DNA from: Streptomyces sp. NRRL S-31
Lineage (GTDB): Bacteria; Actinomycetota; Actinomycetes; Streptomycetales; Streptomycetaceae
Direction: 5' to 3'
Assembly (NCBI RefSeq): GCF_000718775.1
Contig: NZ_JOCB01000016.1
Location: forward strand, 1 to 64,000
DNA: 64,000 nucleotides
Shown piece by piece: positions 25,525 to 33,647 of the stretch. Position 1 is the stretch's first letter. Each line of letters opens with the position of its first letter. A program made the translations under genes and the position numbers. The notes below the pieces were generated by a model. It searched no databases. It worked only from the letters and a program-made list of their open reading frames with translations, and was not told the origin of the DNA.

Positions 25525-26769
25525 TTGAGCGATTCACCGGTACTCCTCGCCGTCTACGACGTCGGAAGCCTCGCTCCCCTCCGCTTGTCCCAGGTCGCCC
25601 GGAACAATGGCTGCGATGTCGCCTTCGTGGTCGCCGACACGGAACACGCGCAGCAGATGATTCCGGTTCTGCGCAGGCTGGGCCGGGTGGTGAACACGGC
25701 GGGGCGGTCCGAAGCATCGGTCATCGACGAATTGCGCGGATTCGAGCCCGCCGGAATCATCACGTTCAGCGAATTCCGCATCCCCGACACCGTCCGGCTG
25801 GCCGCCGCCCTCGGGCTGCCCTATCACGCGCCGTCGCTACAGGAAGCCGTCACCAACAAGGACCGCCAGCGGGAACGTTTCGCCGAAGTGGGCCTGGACA
25901 CCGTCCGGTTCCGCACCGTGACCGCTCTCGACCAGCTGGACGAGGCCATCGCGCGGGTGGGACTGCCCGCGATCGTCAAACCGGTCGTCGGCGCGTCGAG
26001 CCGTAACACGACCGCCGTCGCCACGGCGGACGAGTGCCGTGCGGTGGTCGCGGCGGCGCTCGGCGGCATCGGCGGGCCGGCCGAAACCGCGGTCATACTG
26101 GAGGAGTTGCTGGTCGGCCGACCGGTCGACGCACCCTGGGGCGACTACATGGCGGTGGACTGCGTCGCCCGCGGTGACGACGTCCGCCCGGTCTTCGTCA
26201 GCAGCAAGTTCGCGCTCGCCGAACCGTTCCGCGAACGCGGCGCCTACGGGGGGCAGTCGGTGGTGCCGGACGAACTGGTCCGGGAAGTGTCCGACCTGGC
26301 GTGCCGGGCGGTGGGCGCCCTCGGCGTCCACGGGGTCGCGGACGTCGAGATCAAGCTGACTCCCGACGGCCCGCGCGTGATCGAGGTCAACGGCCGCCTG
26401 GGAGCCTGGGTCGACGACCTGGGCGTGCGCGCGGGCACCGGCGTGCCGGCCGACATCGCAGTCAAGGCGGCTCTGGGACGGCCGTACACCACCGCCGATC
26501 CGGTGGGGCGCGGCCCCGCCGTCTTCCACTACCTCATCGTGCCGCCGATGGGAGCCTGCCGGGTCAAGTCCGTGCGCGACCTGAGCGGTCTGCGCCAACT
26601 GCCGTACGTGGAACGGGTGGTGCTCCTGGCCGAGCCGGGCGCCAACGTCGACTGGCGCATCGGCGCGGCGGGCAACGTGGCCGCGGTGAGCGGAGCCGCG
26701 CCCGATCCCGCGGCGCTCGCGGAGACGGTCGCCGCGATCGAGGCCACGGACTGGATCGACTATGAGTGA
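25525..26769 (+). CDS. ATP-grasp ligase (carboxylate-amine ligase-like)
   Basis: 414 residues from TTG at 25525 with GGAAGGA 9 bases ahead; another TTG at 25507 overlaps that ribosome site and is less likely. The N-terminal domain (AVYDVGSLAPLRLSQVARNN) is the pre-ATP-grasp lobe. The ATP-grasp part has AVTNKDRQRERFAEVGLDT, LPAIVKPVVGASSRNT as the first ATP loop, and VADVEIKLTPDGPRVIEVNG with the metal-binding Glu and Asn. Enzymes of this fold join a carboxylate to an amine through an acyl phosphate. It begins the assembly-line operon and may make a dipeptide-like precursor or act on the released product. Confidence 0.88.
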   Translation: MSDSPVLLAVYDVGSLAPLRLSQVARNNGCDVAFVVADTEHAQQMIPVLRRLGRVVNTAGRSEASVIDELRGFEPAGIITFSEFRIPDTVRLAAALGLPYHAPSLQEAVTNKDRQRERFAEVGLDTVRFRTVTALDQLDEAIARVGLPAIVKPVVGASSRNTTAVATADECRAVVAAALGGIGGPAETAVILEELLVGRPVDAPWGDYMAVDCVARGDDVRPVFVSSKFALAEPFRERGAYGGQSVVPDELVREVSDLACRAVGALGVHGVADVEIKLTPDGPRVIEVNGRLGAWVDDLGVRAGTGVPADIAVKAALGRPYTTADPVGRGPAVFHYLIVPPMGACRVKSVRDLSGLRQLPYVERVVLLAEPGANVDWRIGAAGNVAAVSGAAPDPAALAETVAAIEATDWIDYE

Positions 26770-26965
26770 TCCGGCCTCCGCCGGGCCCGTCGCGGTCCAC
26801 CCGGAGCCGGTCTCGCCGGGTGCCGCGCCCACCACGGCGGTGACGCCCACACCCGCTGCCCCCGGATGTCCCGCCGGCCTTCCGTGCCCGCGCGGCGCAC
26901 CACCGCCCGCCACGGGGCCCATCCCGCCACCACCCGGACACGCATCGACTGGAGGCAAGCCGTGA
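26762..26965 (+). CDS. Possible coupled Pro/Ala-rich 67-residue ORF
   Basis: ATG at 26762 overlaps the ATP-grasp stop and the stop overlaps the next GTG, so the frame is coupled at both ends. The product is rich in Pro, Ala and Gly with no recognisable domain. GC at third positions is about 76%, well below the neighbours, which argues against strong selection. It may be a spacer that keeps ribosomes on the messenger. Confidence 0.3.
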   Translation: MSDPASAGPVAVHPEPVSPGAAPTTAVTPTPAAPGCPAGLPCPRGAPPPATGPIPPPPGHASTGGKP

Positions 26966-27105
26966 TCGACCGTACGGACGGGTCCGCGATCCGGGGCGCG
27001 GGCGCCCCGCGGCTGAGGGGGTCCCAGGACCCGGCGCCGCTGGAGAAGGCCGGGCCGGGCACCTCGTGCCGAGCGCGGGCGACGGCCGAGGAGGTGACCC
27101 GGTGA
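26962..27105 (+). CDS. Possible 47-residue coupled peptide
   Basis: GTG at 26962 has GGAGG 6 bases ahead and overlaps the previous stop (GTGA); its own stop overlaps the NRPS GTG at 27102 in the same way. About 95% of its codons end in G or C. The product starts MIDRTDGSAIRGAGAPRLRG and ends TSCRARATAEEVTR, with one cysteine and many Arg. No known family; not an MbtH protein. The last codons contain the ribosome site of the NRPS gene (GAGGAGG), so the frame might exist mainly for coupling. Confidence 0.4.
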   Translation: MIDRTDGSAIRGAGAPRLRGSQDPAPLEKAGPGTSCRARATAEEVTR

Positions 27106-30100
27106 CCGCCGACCAGTCACCCGCGGCGAATCAGTCACCCGCGGACCGGCCGCCTGCCGACCGGCTGTCCGCCGATCAGCCGTCCGCCGACCGGCCGTCT
27201 GTCGATCAGCCGTTTGCGGACCGGCCGTCCGCCGATCAACCGCCCGTCGACCGGCTGCCTGCCGATCAACCGCCCGCCGACCGGCCACTCACCGCCCCGC
27301 AGCCCACCACCCCGCCGCCTGACGCCCTCTGGCCACTGGCGCCCAACCAGGTCGGCGTCCACCTCGCCGACGCCCTCGCCGAGCGGCCCGGGCTGCACAC
27401 CGTGGTCGCCGCCTACCACCTCACCGGCACGTTCGACGGCGAGCTGATCGCGGAGCGCTTCCGTGCCCTGGTCCGCAGGCACCCGGCCCTGTCCTCGCGC
27501 CTCGTCGACGACGGCCCGGCACTCGGGATGACCCGGTCGGACACCGCCCCGGAATGGCGCGAGGAGACCCTCCCTCCCTCGGCCGGGGACGAGGCCGGCG
27601 CGCGCCGGCGGCTGGAGGAGTGCCTGCGCCCGATCGACACCCGGCGCGGACCGTTGATGAGAGGCGCGCTGTTGCGCCACCCGGACGGCGGCGCCGACCT
27701 GGTCCTGACCGCCAGTCACCTCGTGGTCGACGACCTCGCCATGGAGACGGCCGTCACCGAAATCCTCGGGGGTGACACCACGAGGACCCCGGGCGACTAC
27801 CCGGCGTGGGCGACGGCAGCGGCCCGGGACGCGCTGCGTGGCGCCGACCGGGCGGCCGGCCTCCGCGCGGAACTGTCCGCCCTCCCGCTCGTCACGGAAC
27901 CGGAATGGGGATGCGGCGACGGCGACGCGGCGGAGGCCGACGGCGGGGAGACGCGGTTCACCGTCCCGGACGAGGTGTGGCGGAAACTGGCCGACACCGC
28001 CCGCGCGCTGGGCATCAGCCGCTACTCGGCGCTGACCGCCGCGGTGGGGCTGGTCCTCGCGCGCAACGGCGGCACGGACGCCTCGCTCGTCGGCAGCTTC
28101 GTCAGCCGCCGCCCGGCCGCGCAACGGCACACCATCGGCTACTTCAGCAACACCGTCCCCATCCCGGTGCGCGTCACGGAGGACGGTACCGTCGCCGACT
28201 TCCTGCGCGCCTGCCACCGCCGGAGCCTCGCCGCCTACCGCGACGCGGACCTGCCGCTCTTCGACGTCCTGCCCGTCGGACACCAGGGCCCCGGCGCCGG
28301 CGCGCTGACCGCCGCCGTCGCCCCCCTGTGGAATCCGCCGGTCCTCCACCTGCCGGGACTGACCGCCGTACCGCTCCCGCACCCCTTCCCGGGCGCGGCG
28401 AAGTTCCCGCTCCTGTGCTACGTCGACATGGCGGCCGAGGGCGCCGCGCGCGGACTGCTCCAGTTCCGGCGCCGATGGTTCTCACCCGGCGGGGCCGCGC
28501 AGTTCACCCGCCAGCTCGTGGCCGTCCTGCGCGACTTCGCCGAGCGCCCCGACGCGCCCCTGTCGACCGTGACCGCCCTCGGGGAAGCGGACCGGCGGCG
28601 CGTCCTGGACGCCGCCCGCGGCGCCGCGGCCGACCCCGAGGAACTGTCCCTGCCCGCCCTGTTCGCCCGGCGTGCCGCACGATCGCCCGACCGCATCGCC
28701 GTGAACGACGGGAAGACGGCCCTGCGCTACGCCGAGGTCGACGAGCGTTCCGACACGCTGGCCCGGGCACTGGCCGAGGCGGGGGTACGGGCCGGGGACC
28801 GGGTGGGCGTGCGCATGGAACGCTCCGTCGACCTGGTCGTCGCCCTGCTGGGCGTGCTGAAGACGGGAGCGGCGTACGTACCGCTGGACCCCTCCTACCC
28901 CGAGGCGCGGCTGGCCTTCATCGTCGGCGACGCGGACGTGCGGGTCGTCGTCGGCGACGCGGAGTCCCGTCCGGCGGACATGCCGGAGCACATCGGCTGG
29001 GCGTCGGTGCACGACCGGCCACGAGAGCCGGCACGACCGCTGCCCGCCGTCGACCCGGACGTCCCGTGCTACGTCATCTACACCTCCGGGTCCACCGGCC
29101 GGCCCAAGGGCGTGCTCGTGACGCACAGAAACGTCACGGCGCTGCTGACCGCGACGCGCGACGACTTCGGCCTCGGCCCGGATGACGTGTGGTCGCTCTT
29201 CCACTCGTTCGCCTTCGACTTCTCCGCCTGGGAGATCTGGGGCTGCCTGCTCACCGGCGGGCGGCTGGTGATCGTGGACCGGGCCGTCTCCCGCAACCCC
29301 GAGGAGTTCCACCGGCTGCTGGAGGACGAGGAGGTGACCGTCCTCAGCCAGACCCCCACCGCGTTCGGGCTGCTCCTCGGCACCGACCGCCTGGCCCGGG
29401 GACGCCTCTCGGTGCGCCTGGTCGTCTTCGGCGGCGAACCGCTGGACACCCGCACCCTGCTGCCCTGGTTCGAGCGGTATCCCGCGGTGCGCGTGGAGAA
29501 CATGTACGGCATCACCGAGACCACCGTGCACAGCACCACCCACACGGTCACACCCGACGACGCCCGCGCCGGCAGCCGCGTGGTCGGCCGCCCGCTGCCC
29601 GGCTGGGACGTGTACGTCCTGGACGCGCACGGCCGCCTGGTCGCCCCCGGCGTCGCGGGAGAGATCTACGTCGGCGGGGCCGGGGTGGCGCGGGGCTACG
29701 TCAACCGGCCCGAGCTGACCGCCGAGCGCTTCACCCACGACCGCCACCCGGACGTGCCGGGAGGCCTGCTGTACCGCAGCGGCGACAAGGCCCGCTACCT
29801 GCCGAACGGAGAGCTGGAACACCTGGGACGACTGGACGCCCAGGTGAAGGTGCGCGGTTACCGCATCGAACTCGGCGAAGTCCGCGACACCCTGCTGCGG
29901 GACCCCGCCGTCACCGCCGCGGCGGTCGTCGTCCACGGCGCCGGCACCGCCGAAGCCCGCCTCGACGCCTACGCGGTGCTCGCGCCCGGCCACTCCACCG
30001 ACGGGCTGCTCCGGCGCGCGGCGGCCCGGCTGCCCGAATACATGGTCCCGCAGACCGTCACCGCGCTGCCGGCCCTTCCCCTCACCGCCAACGGCAAGCT

Positions 30101-30419
30101 CGACCCCACGCTCCTGCCGGCCCCCGACCCGGACGCCGGCGCCCCCACCGCCCCGGGCGACACCCCCGGTGCCACCGGCGAAGTCCTCGACCGGGTCATC
30201 GGCGTCTGGCGCGACATGCTGGGAACGCCCGTCGCCCCGGACGACAACTTCTTCGAGCTCGGCGGCACCTCCCTGCTCGCCCTGCGCCTCAAGACGGCGC
30301 TGCGCGGCGCCGGCCTGCCCGAACTGGCCCTCAAGGAGGTCATCCGCCACCCCACCCCGGCGGCCATGACCGAACTGCTGCGCTCCAGGACCGCCACTGA
30401 GCGGGAGACCGCCCGATGA
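27102..30419 (+). CDS. NRPS, C-A-PCP module, A domain threonine-like
   Basis: 1105 residues from GTG at 27102 (GAGGAGG ahead). After a repetitive 63-residue leader, a condensation domain (about 75-500) has ASHLVVDDLAMET in place of HHxxxDG: the second His and the Asp are kept. The A domain (about 520-1010) has VIYTSGSTGRPKGVLVTHRN, FDFSAWEIWG, NMYGITETTVH and LTANGKLDPTLL. The pocket read by eye is D-F-W-S-V-G-M-V-H-K, close to the threonine code DFWNIGMVHK. The carrier domain is DNFFELGGTSLLALRL. Its C domain, placed first, could accept the acid held on the stand-alone carrier. The stop overlaps the next module by ATGA. Confidence 0.95.
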   Translation: MTADQSPAANQSPADRPPADRLSADQPSADRPSVDQPFADRPSADQPPVDRLPADQPPADRPLTAPQPTTPPPDALWPLAPNQVGVHLADALAERPGLHTVVAAYHLTGTFDGELIAERFRALVRRHPALSSRLVDDGPALGMTRSDTAPEWREETLPPSAGDEAGARRRLEECLRPIDTRRGPLMRGALLRHPDGGADLVLTASHLVVDDLAMETAVTEILGGDTTRTPGDYPAWATAAARDALRGADRAAGLRAELSALPLVTEPEWGCGDGDAAEADGGETRFTVPDEVWRKLADTARALGISRYSALTAAVGLVLARNGGTDASLVGSFVSRRPAAQRHTIGYFSNTVPIPVRVTEDGTVADFLRACHRRSLAAYRDADLPLFDVLPVGHQGPGAGALTAAVAPLWNPPVLHLPGLTAVPLPHPFPGAAKFPLLCYVDMAAEGAARGLLQFRRRWFSPGGAAQFTRQLVAVLRDFAERPDAPLSTVTALGEADRRRVLDAARGAAADPEELSLPALFARRAARSPDRIAVNDGKTALRYAEVDERSDTLARALAEAGVRAGDRVGVRMERSVDLVVALLGVLKTGAAYVPLDPSYPEARLAFIVGDADVRVVVGDAESRPADMPEHIGWASVHDRPREPARPLPAVDPDVPCYVIYTSGSTGRPKGVLVTHRNVTALLTATRDDFGLGPDDVWSLFHSFAFDFSAWEIWGCLLTGGRLVIVDRAVSRNPEEFHRLLEDEEVTVLSQTPTAFGLLLGTDRLARGRLSVRLVVFGGEPLDTRTLLPWFERYPAVRVENMYGITETTVHSTTHTVTPDDARAGSRVVGRPLPGWDVYVLDAHGRLVAPGVAGEIYVGGAGVARGYVNRPELTAERFTHDRHPDVPGGLLYRSGDKARYLPNGELEHLGRLDAQVKVRGYRIELGEVRDTLLRDPAVTAAAVVVHGAGTAEARLDAYAVLAPGHSTDGLLRRAAARLPEYMVPQTVTALPALPLTANGKLDPTLLPAPDPDAGAPTAPGDTPGATGEVLDRVIGVWRDMLGTPVAPDDNFFELGGTSLLALRLKTALRGAGLPELALKEVIRHPTPAAMTELLRSRTATERETAR
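27108..27290 (+). repeat. Pentapeptide repeats at the N-terminus of the first NRPS
   Basis: Twelve consecutive units of the form AD(R/Q)P(S/P) (one unit has six residues) occupy codons 3-63, from imperfect 15-bp DNA repeats. It precedes the C domain and has no counterpart in the other modules. It may be a flexible docking tail or a drifting repeat. Confidence 0.75.
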
Positions 30420-33400
30420 GCCGCCCTGCCACCCCCGGCCAGCTGCGTTTCTTCCTGCTGGACCAGCAGGACGGCGGCGCCGCCCGCACCCTCGTCAAAC
30501 GGATCACCGTGGACGGGCCGGCCGACCCCGCACGGCTGCGCGACGCCCTGCGCGCGGTCGTCACGGCCCATCCGGCGCTGCGCACCTCGCTCCACCTCGA
30601 CGCCGCCGGCCTCCTCCAGCGGGTCCACGAGCCGGACGCGGTGGACACGGTGATCCGGCGGACCGCCGATCCGGACGCCCGGGTGGACGCGGAAGCCACC
30701 GCGCTGGCCGTGCCGTTCGTACACGGCGGCGGTCCGCTGTGCCGGATCCGGGCGCTGGTCGGCCCGGAGCGCACCCACTGCCTGATCGCCGTGCACCACG
30801 CGGTCTTCGACGACGATTCCACGGCCATCCTGCTGACGGCCCTCGCCCACGCCTACGCCGACCCCGCCACGGCCGCGCCACCCGCCGGACCGGTCGACGA
30901 CGACCCGGCACCCCCCGCGGACCGGGAACGGCTGCGCGCCTTCTGGCGGCGGTACCTGGACGGCAGCCCGCACCGCACCGAACTGCCCTGGACGCGACCG
31001 GCGACCAGCCGGCGCAAACACACCACCACCCTGGACCTGCCACCGGAACTCCGCGACCGCCTCCGCCGGCGCACACGGACCACCGGGGCCAGCCCCTTCG
31101 CCCAGTTCCTCGGCGCCGTCGGCGCCGTGACGGCCTGGTACCTCGACCGGGACGACGTCGTCCTCGCGGTCCCGGTGAGCGGCCGGAAGGACGGCGGCGA
31201 TCAGCGCGTCGACTGCCTCCAGAACACCGTCCCGGTCCGCCTCGGCCTGGCCGGGGCGGACACCTCGACCGCGGTGGACCGGGCGACGGACGCGCTGCTG
31301 GACGCGCTGGACCACGCGGAACTGCCCTTCGAGGAGATCCTGGCCGGCGCGCACGCCGTACGGGAGCAGGGCCGCAAGCCGCTCGCCCAGATCCTGTGCA
31401 CCGAGACCGTCCCGGTGCCGCCGGCCGAGGCGGGCGGCCTGCGCTGGACGATCGGCGAGACCGACACCGGGGAGGCGGAGTACGACTGCTGCCTGGCCCT
31501 GCGCCACCTGCCCGACGGCGGGATGCGGCTGGAACTGGTCCACCGCGAGGGCGCCCTGCCCCCGGAGCGCGCCCGCAACACCCTGGACCACGTAGCCCGC
31601 CTCCTCGGGCGGCTCACCGAGGACCCGGTGCGCCCGCTCGCCGACGTCGAACTCCTCGGTGAGACGGAGTCGGCGGAACTGGCCGTGCTCGACGGCGGCG
31701 TCCTCGTCCCCGACCCGCGACCGGTGCACGAACTCGTCCTCCGGCACGCCCGCGGCACTCCGCACGCCGTCGCCGTGACCGCCGGCGGCCGCACCCTCGA
31801 CTACGCGGCCCTGGCACGGCACTCCGGCACGGTGGCCCGCGCTCTGAGGGAACACGGTGTGCGGCCCGGGGACCGGGTGGGCATCTGCCTGCCCCGGGGC
31901 ACGGACCTGGTGGTGGCCGTGCTCGCCGCCTGGCAGGCGGGCGCGGTGTACGTGCCGCTCGATCCGGAGTACCCGGCCGACCGGCTGCGCTTCATCGTCG
32001 AGGACACCGCGCCGGCCGCCGTCCTGAGCGACCGGCACCTGCCGCGGACGCTGCGGGACACACCCGGCGTCCGCCCCCTGGACGTGGACGCCCTCCTCGC
32101 CGCCGTGCCCGGCACCGGTGACGCACCACCGGACCCCGGTGCCGTCGGCCCGGAAACCGGGGCCGGGGGCGCCGCCCCGCCGGACCCCGCCGGGCGCGCG
32201 TACCTCGTCCACACCTCCGGCTCGACCGGCCGACCCAAGGGCGTGGTCGTGGGCCACGCCCAGCTGACCGCACTCTTCGACGCCTGCGACCGGGCCCTGC
32301 CCGAGGCACCGGTGACCGTCGCGGGCACCAGCCTGTCCTTCGACATCAGCGTCCTGGAACTGCTGTGGCCGCTCACCCGGGGCCGCACCGTCCTGGTGAC
32401 CGGACACCGGCAGGCGGCCGAACAGGACGTACCGGCCGGCGCGCTGTACCAGTGCACCCCCACCGTCGCCCGGCTGCTGCTCGCCGACCCGGCGGGCCGC
32501 GCCCTGCTCGGCCGGCTGGGCGCCCTGCTGGTCGGCGGCGAACCCCTCGCCCCCGACCTGGCGGACGAGCTGGCGGCCACCGTCCCGGGGCCCGTGGTCA
32601 ACTGCTACGGCCCCACGGAGACCACCGTGTGGTCCACCACCTGGCGGGTCACCCGGGGCGCGGCCGTCCGGATCGGGCTGCCCCTGCCGGGGGAGTCCTG
32701 CCAGGTGCTGGACGCGCTGGGCCGCCGGCTCCCGCCGGGGTGCCCCGGCCGGCTGGTCATCGGCGGACGGGGAGTCGCCGAGGGCTACTGGCGGCGCCCG
32801 GAGCTGACCGCCGAGCGCTTCGTGTCCCTCGGCGCGGGCCGCGGCCGGGGCTACGACACCGGGGACCTGGTCGTGCTCGACGGCCCGGAAGGACTGCGCT
32901 TCCTGGGCCGGAGGGACGGACAGTGCAAGATCCTCGGCCAGCGCATCGAGGTGGAGGAGGTGGAGGCGACCCTGCGCGCCGGGGGCGCCGCGGGCGCCGC
33001 CGTGGCCCCGAACGCCGACTCCACCCACCTGGTGGCGTTCGTGGCGGACGGCGCGCACACGGACGCGGCACCGCCGGACGCCGACGGGTCGCCCGGCCCG
33101 CTCGCACCCGGCCCGCTGCGGGAGCTGCGCACCCACGCCGAGGCGTGGCTCCCGCCGGCCGCGGTCCCCGCCGTGTGGCTGCGCGTCCCCGCGCTGCCGC
33201 AGTTGCCGAACGGCAAACTCGACCGCGACGCCCTGGCCCGATGGGCGGCCGGCCACCGGCCGTGGACACCCGTCGGGCCGCCCCCGGCGGCCGGATCCAC
33301 CGCGGCCCGCCTGGGCCGGGTGTGGGAGACGGTCCTGGGCCGGCCCGTCGAGGACCACGACGCGACCTTCTTCGAACTCGGCGGCACCTCGCACGGGGTG

Positions 33401-33622
33401 CTCCGGGTCCTGGCCGCGCTGCGGGCCGATCACCCCGGTCTCACGGCGGCCGAGCTGTTCCGCCACACCACCGTGCGCACCCTCGCGGCACACCTCGACG
33501 GCGCCGCCGCGGCCGGCGGACCCCCGGCCGGGGACGCGGCCCAGGGCGCGGCCCGGGGGCGCGACCGCTCCCGCGCCCTGAGCGGCTGGCGCGCCGGCCG
33601 ACGGCCCTCATCGACCCCCTAG
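30416..33622 (+). CDS. NRPS, C-A-PCP module, A domain glycine-like
   Basis: 1068 residues. The condensation domain (about 5-430) has LIAVHHAVFDDDS (HHxxxDD). The A domain (about 450-930) has LVHTSGSTGRPKGVVVGHAQ, FDISVLELLW, NCYGPTETTVW and LPNGKLDRDAL; its pocket reads D-I-L-Q-L-G-C-V-W-K, close to the glycine code DILQLGLIWK. The carrier domain is ATFFELGGTSHGVLRV. A basic, Pro/Gly-rich tail of about 40 residues ends the protein and may contact the following PKS. No epimerase or methyltransferase is inserted. Confidence 0.95.
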   Translation: MSRPATPGQLRFFLLDQQDGGAARTLVKRITVDGPADPARLRDALRAVVTAHPALRTSLHLDAAGLLQRVHEPDAVDTVIRRTADPDARVDAEATALAVPFVHGGGPLCRIRALVGPERTHCLIAVHHAVFDDDSTAILLTALAHAYADPATAAPPAGPVDDDPAPPADRERLRAFWRRYLDGSPHRTELPWTRPATSRRKHTTTLDLPPELRDRLRRRTRTTGASPFAQFLGAVGAVTAWYLDRDDVVLAVPVSGRKDGGDQRVDCLQNTVPVRLGLAGADTSTAVDRATDALLDALDHAELPFEEILAGAHAVREQGRKPLAQILCTETVPVPPAEAGGLRWTIGETDTGEAEYDCCLALRHLPDGGMRLELVHREGALPPERARNTLDHVARLLGRLTEDPVRPLADVELLGETESAELAVLDGGVLVPDPRPVHELVLRHARGTPHAVAVTAGGRTLDYAALARHSGTVARALREHGVRPGDRVGICLPRGTDLVVAVLAAWQAGAVYVPLDPEYPADRLRFIVEDTAPAAVLSDRHLPRTLRDTPGVRPLDVDALLAAVPGTGDAPPDPGAVGPETGAGGAAPPDPAGRAYLVHTSGSTGRPKGVVVGHAQLTALFDACDRALPEAPVTVAGTSLSFDISVLELLWPLTRGRTVLVTGHRQAAEQDVPAGALYQCTPTVARLLLADPAGRALLGRLGALLVGGEPLAPDLADELAATVPGPVVNCYGPTETTVWSTTWRVTRGAAVRIGLPLPGESCQVLDALGRRLPPGCPGRLVIGGRGVAEGYWRRPELTAERFVSLGAGRGRGYDTGDLVVLDGPEGLRFLGRRDGQCKILGQRIEVEEVEATLRAGGAAGAAVAPNADSTHLVAFVADGAHTDAAPPDADGSPGPLAPGPLRELRTHAEAWLPPAAVPAVWLRVPALPQLPNGKLDRDALARWAAGHRPWTPVGPPPAAGSTAARLGRVWETVLGRPVEDHDATFFELGGTSHGVLRVLAALRADHPGLTAAELFRHTTVRTLAAHLDGAAAAGGPPAGDAAQGAARGRDRSRALSGWRAGRRPSSTP

Positions 33623-33647
33623 CTACCAGGAATCGAGGCGGACGCAG

